Shown: positions 15,341 through 24,309 of the stretch, in pieces
Layout: each line of letters starts with the position of its first letter
How positions within the stretch are numbered: the stretch's first letter is position 1
Virus record (IMG/VR): IMGVR_UViG_3300036985_000851
Span: 1 to 32,978 of that record
Source: a virus
Direction: 5' to 3' (one strand)
DNA length: 32,978 nt
Made by a program: the position numbers and the translations under genes
The notes under the pieces: model-generated
The model's database searches: none
The model's input: only the letters and a program-made list of their open reading frames with translations
What the model was told of the DNA's origin: nothing

Positions 15341-16306
15341 ATGGCATTAGCTTTTAGCGGATTATCCGCATACACAAAACAACTTGTTAAACCACTACTT
15401 ACCAGTGCTGTATTTGACGCAAAAACTCAACAGTTAATTCTTGCTTCTGGTATCGTTATACCAAATGTAAAAAGTTCGGCTGCTATTCCTTTGATGGAAA
15501 CAGATGCAGTATTTGCTGCACAGTCTTGCTCTTTTGACGCAAGCGGTACAACTACTTTTTCTCAACGTACAATTACAGTTGGTAAAATTAAAGTTGAAGA
15601 GAAAATTTGCCCGAAAGATTTAGAGGCGTATTTTACCCAAGAGGCACTCAAAGCAGGCAGTACATACGAAGACTTTGGTAATGCTGATTTCCAAAAAGCA
15701 TACTTCGATAAAAAGAATGCAAGAATCGCTGCTCAACTTGAAACTGCAATTTGGCAGGGAGATGCGACTGGTGCGACTGCTAACACAAATAAATTTGATG
15801 GTCTTCAAAAATTGATTGCTGCTGGTTCTCCAGTACTTGCAAACGTTTCTGGATACACTGGTGTAAGTGGTTCCCCAATTGTAACTGTTAATGCTTCAAA
15901 TGTTATTGCTTCAACTGAAGGTATCTACAAAGCAATCCCTGTTGCAGTATTGAGCAAAGGAGATGTTAAGATATTCGTTGGTAACGATTGGTATCGTTTG
16001 TTAATTCTTGCTTACAGAGAGAAAAATATGTTCTCTTACAATCCACAAGATTCCCAAGCAAGTTCATTTATCCTTCCTGCAACTAACGTTGAAGTTGTAA
16101 GCGTAAACGGTTTAAATGGAACTGGAGACGCTTATGCAATTTCTTTGGGAAATATAGCAATGGCAGTTGATTTGGTCGACGAAGAAGGTTCTTATAAAAT
16201 GTGGTATAGCGAAGACAATAACGATGTACGTTATCGTGTAGAATTTAAGATGGGAGTAAACGTTGCCTTCACTAACGAAGTAACTTCTTTCATCGCTGCA
16301 ATTTAA
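15341..16306 (+). CDS. Major capsid protein
   Basis: This 321-residue protein stands directly after the protease and scaffold genes and is followed by a strong hairpin terminator. Features typical of HK97-fold capsids include ITVGKIKVEEKICPKDLEAY (about residues 85-104), an ARIAAQLETAIWQGD helix, VAVLSKGDVKIFVGNDWY, and an end in VAFTNEVTSFIAA. Its codon use differs from the neighbours: four of six Arg codons are CGT, while most other genes use AGA, a sign of selection for high expression. RBS is an A-rich leader without Shine-Dalgarno. Confidence 0.87.
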   Translation: MALAFSGLSAYTKQLVKPLLTSAVFDAKTQQLILASGIVIPNVKSSAAIPLMETDAVFAAQSCSFDASGTTTFSQRTITVGKIKVEEKICPKDLEAYFTQEALKAGSTYEDFGNADFQKAYFDKKNARIAAQLETAIWQGDATGATANTNKFDGLQKLIAAGSPVLANVSGYTGVSGSPIVTVNASNVIASTEGIYKAIPVAVLSKGDVKIFVGNDWYRLLILAYREKNMFSYNPQDSQASSFILPATNVEVVSVNGLNGTGDAYAISLGNIAMAVDLVDEEGSYKMWYSEDNNDVRYRVEFKMGVNVAFTNEVTSFIAAI

Positions 16307-16315
16307 TTTTTCAAT

Positions 16316-16349
16316 ATAGTAGAGAGGTGGTTCGCTATCTCTCTACTAT
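16316..16349 (+). terminator. Terminator-like hairpin with a TTCG tetraloop after the capsid gene
   Basis: Bases 16316-16330 pair with 16335-16349 around the tetraloop TTCG. The outer eleven pairs are perfect (ATAGTAGAGAG with CTCTCTACTAT), and the inner four include two G-T wobbles. It is followed by TTTAATATTTAT rather than a clean T run, so it may act as a partial terminator or as an mRNA 3'-end stabiliser for the capsid transcript. Confidence 0.8.
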
Positions 16350-16365
16350 TTAATATTTATATACT

Positions 16366-16881
16366 ATGGCTTGTGCAATCGTAAGCGGATATACAATAGA
16401 CTGTCGGGATTCCGTTGGGGGAATAGATGCAGTATTTTTTGCAGAATTTGGAAACGTTACTTCTATGGTCGACGTTAGTGGTGTAGTAACTGCAATTACT
16501 AAAGTAGCAGGAAAGAAATTTTATAAATTTGAAATCCCAAGCAAATCAAGTGCTATTGCTTCAAGCAATCCAATGGGTTCAATAGAAAATGGAACATTGT
16601 TTTTTGAGCAAACTTTGGATTTCCCTATTAATAAAAGAGATGCAACTACAAGAAATATAATTACTACTTTAGCCAAAAACAAATTAATAGTGGTTACCCT
16701 TGATAAGGATGGCACTTATAGGATGTACGGTAAAACAGTTGGTATGTATTTAGCTGGTTCAACTGGCACAAGTGGTGCTGCCGCTGGAGATGCACAGGGT
16801 TATGTGTTGAAATTTGAAGGAGTCGAAAAAGAAGATTTTTTTGAAGTAACAAGCGCAGTTGGTTCAGCACTTACCACCTAA
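16366..16881 (+). CDS. Major tail (tube) protein candidate
   Basis: This 171-residue protein is beta-rich with KFYKFEIPSKSSAIAS, NGTLFFEQTLDFPINK, a helix KRDATTRNIITTLAKNK, then VVTLDKDGTYRMYGKTVGMY and GYVLKFEGVEKEDFF. The order of strand, helix, D-x-D-G-x-Y-x-x-G, then GYxLKFEGxE is typical for siphovirus tail tube proteins. It lies between two hairpin terminators right after the capsid gene, which suggests a separately controlled, high-yield transcript. A head decoration or other capsid accessory protein is the alternative. Confidence 0.6.
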   Translation: MACAIVSGYTIDCRDSVGGIDAVFFAEFGNVTSMVDVSGVVTAITKVAGKKFYKFEIPSKSSAIASSNPMGSIENGTLFFEQTLDFPINKRDATTRNIITTLAKNKLIVVTLDKDGTYRMYGKTVGMYLAGSTGTSGAAAGDAQGYVLKFEGVEKEDFFEVTSAVGSALTT

Positions 16882-16904
16882 ACAATTCTTAAATTTTAAT
16901 TTAG

Positions 16905-16932
16905 CCCCGACCGATGAAAGTCGGGGTTTTTT
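16905..16932 (+). terminator. Intrinsic terminator after the tail tube gene
   Basis: CCCCGAC at 16905-16911 pairs with GTCGGGG at 16920-16926 around an eight-base loop and is followed by six T (16927-16932). It is a classic Rho-independent terminator, GC-rich in an AT-rich genome. The next start codon is at 16936, so the T tract occupies the leader of the next gene; read-through transcripts must unfold it for translation. Confidence 0.9.
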
Positions 16933-16935
16933 ATT

Positions 16936-17304
16936 ATGATAAATATAACAAAAGGAAATACCGAAACGATTTACTTTACTGGTACTGAAAAAGCCACCAT
17001 TGACAATCCTTTTTTTTTATTTGTATTTATCCACAGAGTTACTTTAGATGTTGTTAAGTTAATGGCTACAAATCAAAGTATTACTGGTAGATACGATAGC
17101 TTTGCGTTTACTGTAAATAATTATTTTGATTTAAAAGATGATGGATTTTGGAGTTATTCAATTTATCAAAAAGTATTGGTAACTGATTTAACGGTTGCTG
17201 GATTAATAGTTGAAGATGGATTTATGTATTTAAATGCTGCAACTAAATTTGAACCAACTAAATACGAAGAACAAAATAATAATTTCGTTACTTATGGAGA
17301 ATAA
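16936..17304 (+). CDS. Hypothetical structural protein, 122 residues
   Basis: The protein starts MINITKGNTETIYFTGTEKA and is predicted beta-rich (NPFFLFVFIHRV, YSIYQKVLVTDL, GLIVEDGFMYLN), a pattern I recall from short proteins beside portal or tail genes in Bacteroidota phages. The fold could be an immunoglobulin-like or beta-sandwich module of the virion. It starts four bases after a terminator T tract and overlaps the portal start by 11 bases. Function unknown. Confidence 0.6.
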   Translation: MINITKGNTETIYFTGTEKATIDNPFFLFVFIHRVTLDVVKLMATNQSITGRYDSFAFTVNNYFDLKDDGFWSYSIYQKVLVTDLTVAGLIVEDGFMYLNAATKFEPTKYEEQNNNFVTYGE

Positions 17305-19273
17305 CTATAAAAATATTATTACGGTTAAATTCGCACAAGCGGAACAACCTAAATTTGAGGAAAGAAAAGGTAAAGGATATATAGAATTTGGTATTAATAA
17401 TAACTATCCCGATTATCTTATAGGCTTATACAATGAAAGTCCTAAGCATGGTGCTATAATCAAAAGTAAAACTAATTACATTTTCGGTCAGGGTTGGGAT
17501 GGTATTGAGCAGAAGGCAAATGTTAAGGGAGAAAGCTGGAATCAAATTACAAAAAAATGTATTTTAGATGATGAACTTTTCGGAGGTTATTATTTACAAG
17601 TTATTTATAATTTATTGGGCGAGATAAAGGATGTATACCACCTTGAATATCATAAAGTTAGAACGAATAAAGAACAAAACGAATTTCAAGTAAAAAATGA
17701 TTGGCAGGATAATAAAGAAAAGCCGAGGTATTACCCAGCGTTTAATATTAACGACCCCATAGCAAGTCAAATATTATTCGTAAAACAATATAATCCTAAA
17801 TCTGATATCTACCCACTGCCTAATTATTATCAAGGATTAAATTACATTGAAAGCGATGTACAAGTAAGTAGGCATATTTTAGGAAATGCAAAAGATGGTT
17901 TTGTTGCTTCAACTTTAATAAATCTTAATGGTGGTGAACCAGCAGAGGAAGCGAAGGAAGCGGTTGAAAGAGGAATAAAAAAGAAGTTTACAGGTAGCGA
18001 GGGTGATAGAGTTGTTATTATGTTTAACAAATCAAAAGATAATAGTGCTGAAATACTGCCGCTATCTTCAACGATGTTAACCAAAGAAGATTTTACTAAT
18101 GTAAATAATTTAATTCAGCAAGAAATTTTCGCCTGTCATCAAGTTACATCGCCGAGTTTATTCGGAATTAAGACAGAGGGGCAGTTGGGCGGTTCAACAG
18201 AAATAAGAGATGCCTACACTATTTTTTCCAATACTTATGTAAACGAAAGGCAGCAAGCAATCGAAGAGGTATTTAATCAGTTATTTAATTATGTAGGTAT
18301 TAATGGAGAATATGAATTGATACCAGTTGAGCCATTAAGTTTTGAATTTAGCGAAAGTGTTATGGCTGCTAATATGACAAGGGATGAGATAAGAGAAAAG
18401 TTAGGTTTGGCTTCTGAGGTTATTACACCATCAACTAATCCAACTTTAAATCCTACTGACCAACCTATTGCAGCATCAAATGATAGCATTAAAAATTTAA
18501 CAGGAAGACAATATCAAAATGTAATGCGAATTGTTAGGCAGTTTACTGGTGGAAAACTAACTAAAGAACAGGCTGCATTAATGCTAAAGAATGGATTTGC
18601 TTTTACTGATTCCGATGTTAATACTTTTTTAGGATTAGATGCCGACCCAACTACATTTAGTGCAGTTGATAAAGAAACTGAATTGCTTGAAATGTTTGAA
18701 AAGTTTAGCGAAAGTTTAGACGATTATGATTTAATTACAGAAAAATCACCTAAAGGATTCAATCACTTTGCTGAAGATGTTGCTTTAAGTCAATTAGAAG
18801 CCGAAATAGTCAATCTAATTAACAAGGATAAGAGAATCACCAGCGAAACAATTGCAAGCGTTCTAAAGCAGGATATAGCGGTCGTAGAGGCATCTTTAAA
18901 AAGCCTACTTGATAACAATGTAATAACTGCAAAAGAAGTAAAGGTTGGTAAAGATGTTATTATTGAAAGGAAAAGAACAGATGTAAAATTAGATAAGCCT
19001 AAAACAATATCATTGTCTATTGCTTACACTTATGCTTTGCGTTCTGAATTAGCAGGAGAGAAAATTTTAATTGATGGGTCGAGACCCTTTTGTAGAAAAA
19101 TGGTTGAATTAGCAAAAACAAGATTATGGAGTAGTGCTAACATTCAACAAATGAGTGTTGTGCTTGGGTATTCAGTATTTGACAGGGTTGGTGGTTTTTG
19201 GAATAATGGGGGAACTATTGAAACACAATGCAGACATCAATGGAAGCCAGTCATCGTTAAAAATAAAAAATAA
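17294..19273 (+). CDS. Portal protein with fused C-terminal minor-head-like domain
   Basis: The ATG at 17294 (MENNYKNIITVKFAQAEQ) is chosen over 17234 because the latter overlaps the previous gene by 71 bases. Of 659 residues, about 30-390 form the portal: NNNYPDYLIGLYNESPKHGA, SKTNYIFGQGW, IFACHQVTSPSLFGI, and QEIFACHQV before a TEIRDAY helix. Residues about 500-565 look like a winged-helix (EIVNLINKDKRITSETIASV). The last 65 residues carry SRPFCRKMVELAKTRLW, VGGFWNNGG and CRHQWKPV, which recall the CxxxM / CRHxW end of Mu gpF/SPP1 gp7 minor-head proteins. This portal would form the vertex ring and perhaps also deliver the minor-head function. Confidence 0.82.
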   Translation: MENNYKNIITVKFAQAEQPKFEERKGKGYIEFGINNNYPDYLIGLYNESPKHGAIIKSKTNYIFGQGWDGIEQKANVKGESWNQITKKCILDDELFGGYYLQVIYNLLGEIKDVYHLEYHKVRTNKEQNEFQVKNDWQDNKEKPRYYPAFNINDPIASQILFVKQYNPKSDIYPLPNYYQGLNYIESDVQVSRHILGNAKDGFVASTLINLNGGEPAEEAKEAVERGIKKKFTGSEGDRVVIMFNKSKDNSAEILPLSSTMLTKEDFTNVNNLIQQEIFACHQVTSPSLFGIKTEGQLGGSTEIRDAYTIFSNTYVNERQQAIEEVFNQLFNYVGINGEYELIPVEPLSFEFSESVMAANMTRDEIREKLGLASEVITPSTNPTLNPTDQPIAASNDSIKNLTGRQYQNVMRIVRQFTGGKLTKEQAALMLKNGFAFTDSDVNTFLGLDADPTTFSAVDKETELLEMFEKFSESLDDYDLITEKSPKGFNHFAEDVALSQLEAEIVNLINKDKRITSETIASVLKQDIAVVEASLKSLLDNNVITAKEVKVGKDVIIERKRTDVKLDKPKTISLSIAYTYALRSELAGEKILIDGSRPFCRKMVELAKTRLWSSANIQQMSVVLGYSVFDRVGGFWNNGGTIETQCRHQWKPVIVKNKK

Positions 19274-20065
19274 ATGAGCGCAAATATATTATTCATATCG
19301 GAAAATTTAATTAAAAGCAGAACAGGGATAAGCGATGCAATTGACGGCAAACAATTAAAGCCGCATATTAAGGTAGCACAAGATATTTATTTGCAGCCTG
19401 CATTGGGTTCTACATTATACTTACGCCTTCAGGCTGGAATTGAGGCGGATAATCTTTCTAATGTTGAAACAACTTTATTAGATAATTATATAACTGACTG
19501 CTTATTATGGTTTACGATGTCTTTGCTTCCATTTGGATTGGGATATCAATTTTTCAGTAAGGGTATTTTACAAAAGACAAGTGAAGAAAGCAATGCACCA
19601 AGTAGGGCAGATTTAGAATTGATTGGAAATGAATATAAAAAAACTGCGGAATTCTATAAACAAAGATTAATTAATTATTTAAGACAGAATTTTCAATTGT
19701 TTTCAGAGTATTATAATTTGGGTACTGGGTTAGATATTATTTTTCCCGAATTAAAAGCATATACAAGTCCAATTTATTTAGGTACACCATCGATTAATGA
19801 TAGCATTCGTTCTTATTCAAATAATAATAATCTTGGTAATTCAGAAACAATATATTATACACCTTTAGCAGGCTTAAATACTTTTGGAATTGCTGCATTA
19901 TCAAATAGAGTTGTATTAATTGCAACAAGAAGCGGATTGGTAAAGGGGATTACTTCTTTACCTACAACAAATGCAATGTACTTGCAAATAAATAATGCTA
20001 CGGTAACGTTACCTATTAATGATATTACACAAGTCGGGGAAATATTTTCATTCACAATAAGATAA
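19274..20065 (+). CDS. DUF6712-like head-tail connector
   Basis: Residues 1-150 of this 263-residue protein fit the DUF6712-like pattern as I recall it: NILFISENLIKSRTGISDAI, then LKPHIKVAQDIYLQPALGST, and a helical middle with SRADLELIGNEYKKTAEFYK. It lies right behind the portal, the place of gp6-type connectors. Residues about 190-263 form a separate beta-rich domain (VVLIATRSGLVKGI, MYLQINNATVTLPIND, IFSFTIR), perhaps an added surface or tail contact module. It starts immediately after the portal stop. Confidence 0.6.
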   Translation: MSANILFISENLIKSRTGISDAIDGKQLKPHIKVAQDIYLQPALGSTLYLRLQAGIEADNLSNVETTLLDNYITDCLLWFTMSLLPFGLGYQFFSKGILQKTSEESNAPSRADLELIGNEYKKTAEFYKQRLINYLRQNFQLFSEYYNLGTGLDIIFPELKAYTSPIYLGTPSINDSIRSYSNNNNLGNSETIYYTPLAGLNTFGIAALSNRVVLIATRSGLVKGITSLPTTNAMYLQINNATVTLPINDITQVGEIFSFTIR

Positions 20066-20109
20066 AATTATGGCTTATAAAAAAGCATTAATTCAAAAAG
20101 TATTATTTC

Positions 20110-20544
20110 ATGACCTACAACCAATTAATAACAACAATAACAAATCTATTGCAAAGCCACGCAATGATAAAAACGGCAAAGTTTGCAACACCAAGAGAAT
20201 GGCTACTAAGGGATGAGCAACCAGTTTACCCAATAGCTTGTTTTTCTATTAATTCGGGAAGCGTAAACATAGGCAGAGAGCAAGTTTTTAATGTTCAATT
20301 TTTCTTTTTAGATAAGTCAGGTAAAGAGGCTGAATTTGAAAATGATGTGATAAGCGACCAGATACAAATATCATCCGATATTTTAAGCCTTATGAGAACT
20401 GGAAGAAAAGATTATTCAATAGATGATAATATTTCCTTCAATGCGATTTCGGATAAGTATGAAGATTATTTAGCTGGAATAGAATTTACAATTAATATAT
20501 CAACTCAAAACGAATTTACAGGATGCGACGTACCTACATTATAA
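20110..20544 (+). CDS. Neck or tail-completion protein candidate
   Basis: This 144-residue protein has an N-terminal helix (YNQLITTITNLLQSHAM), then beta strands QPVYPIACFSINSGSVNI and QVFNVQFFFLDKSG, and the ending AGIEFTINISTQNEF. This alternation is common in neck and tail-terminator proteins following connector genes. A second ATG frame at 20070 is largely overlapped by it and is judged spurious. Its stop overlaps the fibre start by 22 bases. The assignment depends on position. Confidence 0.5.
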   Translation: MTYNQLITTITNLLQSHAMIKTAKFATPREWLLRDEQPVYPIACFSINSGSVNIGREQVFNVQFFFLDKSGKEAEFENDVISDQIQISSDILSLMRTGRKDYSIDDNISFNAISDKYEDYLAGIEFTINISTQNEFTGCDVPTL

Positions 20545-23500
20545 TAATATTAATACTTTTATCTTTTGTTGTAAAAGCGCAAGTTTATCAATCTATGCCA
20601 CAAGCTGGATATGGACCTGTAAAAAGGTTTTTAATTGATAGCGTTTTGACTATTCCAACTGGGATAAGTTCATTACGAAATATAAGTGGTGGCAGAGATA
20701 CTGGACAAATTAGATATAATAAAAGTGATAGCACTACATATGTGTATAGTGGTACGCAATGGAATAAAGTTGGTTCGCTAATTGATACTGTTTCACTAAG
20801 CAATCGAATTAATGGCAAATTAAATATTTCCGATACTGGTTCAATGCTTTCTCCATATTTACGCAAAAAAGATACCGTTTCTTTAAGTAATAGAATAAAT
20901 TTAAAATTAAATATTAGTGATACATCATCGATGCTATCTAATTATAGAACTGCTATAAATGGGCGTGTAAAATATACCGATACTGCTTCAATGTTAGCAC
21001 CCTATTTAAAGAGTGCGGTTACAAGTGTGGGGTTATCAATGCCAGTTGCTTTTAGTGTAGCTAATACGCCCGTAACAAGCACAGGAACGCTTGCGGTAAC
21101 GGCGGTAGGTACTGCTGCTCAATATATTCGTGGAGATGGTCAATTAGCTACTTTGCCATCAGGCGCGAGTGGTGGAAGTTCGGTTGATTATTATTTTAAT
21201 GGCGGTACAAGTCAAGGTACTATCGGAGGAAGTACTTATTACGAAATGAGTAAAAATGCGGTAATTGGTACTAGTGTAGATTTTTCAAGAACCAACGCAG
21301 AGGGTAACGGATTGATATCTCAATTTATTACAGATGCTAATGACCCTAACAGAACCGAAATACCAGCGGGTGCTTGGAATTTTGAATTATTTTTTAACGC
21401 TTCAAGTTCGGGTGGTTCACCTTCTTATTATGTAGAGTTATTGAAATACGATGGTAGCACTTTTACATCGATTGCTTCAGGTTCAGCTATTCCAGAATTA
21501 ATAACAAGCGGCACATCTATTGATTTGTATTTAACTTCTTTAGCAGTACCCTATACAACATTATTAATTACAGATAGATTAGTAATTAGAATTTATGTTG
21601 TTACTTCGGGTAGAACAATTACTTTACATACCCAAAATGGGCATCTTTGTTTGGTTACAACAACCTTTGCGGGTGGTGTAAGTTCTTTAAATGGGTTAAC
21701 TGCAAACACTCAATATTTATCAGTTGGCACGGCTGGTACTGACTTTGCAATTAATAGCTTGACCGATACACATACATTTAATTTACCTACGGCTTCTGCA
21801 ACAAATCGTGGTGCTTTGTCAAGCGCAAACTGGACAACTTTTAATAATAAATTATCTACTACAACTGCTGCATCTACTTATGTTCCATATACAGGGGCAA
21901 CAACGGCAGTAAATTTAGGTTCTCAAACATTAAGTAGTGGGGCTATAACAAGTACAGGGGCTAGTTCTTTCGGTAGTGGAACTGCAATTAATACAGGCAC
22001 ATCTGGAATAACGTTACCATTAGCTACACAAGCATATGGTACTATTGCGTTTGGCAATAATTCTTCGGGTACTGCTGCGCCCACCATTTCATCTAAAAGT
22101 AATGACAATACAGGATTGAGTATTATAGCACAAGCGAATGATGTTAATACTTATGATATGTCTTTTACGGCAGCACAAAATGATTATACTGATTTTTCAA
22201 CTTTAACAAATACGGCATTTCTTTTTTCGAGATATACAACACCTTTATTGTCAATATTGCGAAATGGTGTTACTACATTTAGCAACTTATCGGGGTCAGG
22301 CAATAGGATGGTTATAGCTGGTTCAAGCGGTACACTTTCTACTCAAGCAATTCCATCTGGAACGGTTACATCGGTAGCTGCATTAACATTGGGTACAACT
22401 GGAACTGATTTAAGTTCTACGGTTGCAAATGGCACAACAACTCCAGTAATTACTTTAAATGTACCCACTGCATCGGCTACAAATAGGGGTGTTTTAAGTT
22501 CTGCAAACTGGTCAACTTTTAATGGTAAAATGAATTTTAGCGATACTGCTTTAATGCTTAGTAATTACCAAACTGCTATAAATCAAAGATTAAAGATTAG
22601 TGATACAGCTTCTATGTTAAGCGGATATCAAACTGCTATAAATTTAAAGTTAAAAGTAGCAGATACGGCATCTATGCTTAGTAATTATCAAACCGCTATT
22701 AATCAAAGATTAAAAATTTCAGATACGGCATCGATGCTAAGCGGAAGGTTTGCAAAAGATACAGTTTCATTGTCAAATAGAATTAATTTAAAAGTTACGA
22801 GCGTATCTGGAACTTCGCCAATTGTTTCAAGCGGAGGTACAACACCTGCGATATCTATTCCTGCTGCAACCACTTCAGTAAATGGATATTTAACTTCAAC
22901 TGATTGGACAACGTTTAACAATAAAGCCGCTGCATTAAGTGGAACAATAAATACAATCCCCAAATTTAACACTATAAGCACAATAGGAAATAGTAATATT
23001 ACTGATAATGGTTCTTTAGTTAGTTTAAATTCTATAACCAACGTAAATTCAAGTTTGGGGATTCTTGCTAATCAGCCCGCAGGCGGACCAATTTTAACGC
23101 TATCAATAGGAAATGGCGGTAGTGGGTATGTTGATGGAAGTTATACGGTAACTTTTCCGCCAAGTACGTCATTGTATGGGTCTGCTACACTCGTTGTAAG
23201 TGGTGGAATAGTAACAACTGCAACATTAATTTATGGTGGAGCTAATTATTATGCAGGGGAAACTAAAAGTATACCGAATACAAGTTTAGGTGGTACAGGT
23301 AGTGGATGTGTTATAACAATAGCAACTGTTGATGATTCAAATTTAAGGATTCAAAATGCATTTGGTACAAGTACGGCAAGTAGTGATATATCTTTATACC
23401 ATTTCAATGCTTCAACCCTTGCAAATGAAGGGTTAGGATTTCTTAAATGGGAAACTAATGACGCATCAACAGGAGCAGCAGGTATTCAAGCTAAATTTGG

Positions 23501-24299
23501 GGCATATAGTGCAGGTGGGATAGGTAATGCATATTTTACTTTTGAAACAAAAGAAGCAGGTGGAGCAGTTACTGAAAGAACAAGAATAGGTTCAGATGGA
23601 GCAATTGGAATTGGTGCTACATCATTAACAGGATACAGTTTAAGGGCATCAAAAAATATATCGGGAGCAACAACGTCTTACGGATTTATGAATGATGGGG
23701 TTGTTCAAACAGGTGTTACTGTAAACGCAATTGGATATTCTACTAACTTGTCAACTGTTGCATCAGCTTTTACTAATGCAAATTTAACTCATTACCAAGC
23801 ATCACAGTCAACAATAGGAGCAACGAGTATAGTGACAAATCAATTTGGATTTTCTGCAAATGCAAATTTAATTGGCGCAACTAATAACTATGGATTTTAT
23901 GGTAATATTCCAACGGCTGCAAATAGATGGAATTTATATATGTCGGGAACTGCATCCAATTATTTAGCAGGGAATTTATTAATTGGAAATTCAACCGATA
24001 ATGGCAGCGGTTCAAAATTACAAGTAACTGGAAATGTATCATTGACAACGGCTGGGAATAAATTATTAATTGCAACAGGAACTAATGCAACCGCTGGAAC
24101 TGCAACGCTGGTGAGTGGAACGGTAACGGTAGCAACATCGGCAGTAACTGCAAATAGTATAATTCTAATAACAGTACAAGAATCAGGAGTAATAACAGGA
24201 GTTACAAGGGTATCTGCAAGAACTACTGGGACTTCTTTTGTGATTACTTCAAGTGTATTAACTGATACGGCTTCAGTAGGATGGCTAATTATTAACTAA
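20523..24299 (+). CDS. Large tail fibre / receptor-binding protein with signal peptide
   Basis: This is the largest gene, 1258 residues. It starts with a clear signal sequence (MRRTYIIIILILLSFVVKA, cut before QVYQ). Residues about 88-165 and 674-758 carry seven copies of an 'SDTASMLS'-like unit and three 'DTVSLSNRIN' units; three ASATNRGALSSANWTTFNNK-type linker units lie between and after. A GNGGSGYVDGSYTVTF module and the C-terminal block ending ASVGWLIIN (with GTATLVSGTVTVATSAV) are familiar from Bacteroidota phage fibres. It probably binds the host surface. A start at 20595 (MPQAGYGP) would remove the signal; the A|Q cut, also in the next gene, favours 20523. Confidence 0.75.
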   Translation: MRRTYIIIILILLSFVVKAQVYQSMPQAGYGPVKRFLIDSVLTIPTGISSLRNISGGRDTGQIRYNKSDSTTYVYSGTQWNKVGSLIDTVSLSNRINGKLNISDTGSMLSPYLRKKDTVSLSNRINLKLNISDTSSMLSNYRTAINGRVKYTDTASMLAPYLKSAVTSVGLSMPVAFSVANTPVTSTGTLAVTAVGTAAQYIRGDGQLATLPSGASGGSSVDYYFNGGTSQGTIGGSTYYEMSKNAVIGTSVDFSRTNAEGNGLISQFITDANDPNRTEIPAGAWNFELFFNASSSGGSPSYYVELLKYDGSTFTSIASGSAIPELITSGTSIDLYLTSLAVPYTTLLITDRLVIRIYVVTSGRTITLHTQNGHLCLVTTTFAGGVSSLNGLTANTQYLSVGTAGTDFAINSLTDTHTFNLPTASATNRGALSSANWTTFNNKLSTTTAASTYVPYTGATTAVNLGSQTLSSGAITSTGASSFGSGTAINTGTSGITLPLATQAYGTIAFGNNSSGTAAPTISSKSNDNTGLSIIAQANDVNTYDMSFTAAQNDYTDFSTLTNTAFLFSRYTTPLLSILRNGVTTFSNLSGSGNRMVIAGSSGTLSTQAIPSGTVTSVAALTLGTTGTDLSSTVANGTTTPVITLNVPTASATNRGVLSSANWSTFNGKMNFSDTALMLSNYQTAINQRLKISDTASMLSGYQTAINLKLKVADTASMLSNYQTAINQRLKISDTASMLSGRFAKDTVSLSNRINLKVTSVSGTSPIVSSGGTTPAISIPAATTSVNGYLTSTDWTTFNNKAAALSGTINTIPKFNTISTIGNSNITDNGSLVSLNSITNVNSSLGILANQPAGGPILTLSIGNGGSGYVDGSYTVTFPPSTSLYGSATLVVSGGIVTTATLIYGGANYYAGETKSIPNTSLGGTGSGCVITIATVDDSNLRIQNAFGTSTASSDISLYHFNASTLANEGLGFLKWETNDASTGAAGIQAKFGAYSAGGIGNAYFTFETKEAGGAVTERTRIGSDGAIGIGATSLTGYSLRASKNISGATTSYGFMNDGVVQTGVTVNAIGYSTNLSTVASAFTNANLTHYQASQSTIGATSIVTNQFGFSANANLIGATNNYGFYGNIPTAANRWNLYMSGTASNYLAGNLLIGNSTDNGSGSKLQVTGNVSLTTAGNKLLIATGTNATAGTATLVSGTVTVATSAVTANSIILITVQESGVITGVTRVSARTTGTSFVITSSVLTDTASVGWLIIN
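20784..21011 (+). repeat. Fibre repeat cluster 1 (in-frame, DTVSLSNRIN / SDTxSMLS units)
   Basis: Inside the fibre gene this block encodes two DTVSLSNRIN units and three (I/Y)(S/T)DT(G/S/A)SML units, with spacings of about 15-25 residues. Nucleotides have diverged more than residues, so the copies are old and kept by selection, as in trimeric fibre shafts. Confidence 0.8.
22542..22795 (+). repeat. Fibre repeat cluster 2 (SDTASMLS-x-YQTAIN units)
   Basis: This block encodes four more DTA(S/L)MLS units, three of them followed by YQTAIN(Q/L)(R/K)LK, and a last DTVSLSNRIN. Copies here are closer to one another at DNA level than those of cluster 1, suggesting a later tandem expansion. They probably form a coiled or beta-helical shaft segment between the linker units. 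Confidence 0.8.
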
Positions 24300-24309
24300 A
24301 ATAAATAAA

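Noticed and set aside
20070-20216. ATG-started 48-residue frame overlapping the tail-completion gene
   Set aside because: More than two thirds of it lies inside the gene 20110-20544 in another frame; it is Asn/Lys-rich, shows no family pattern, and the 44-base gap alone does not need a gene.
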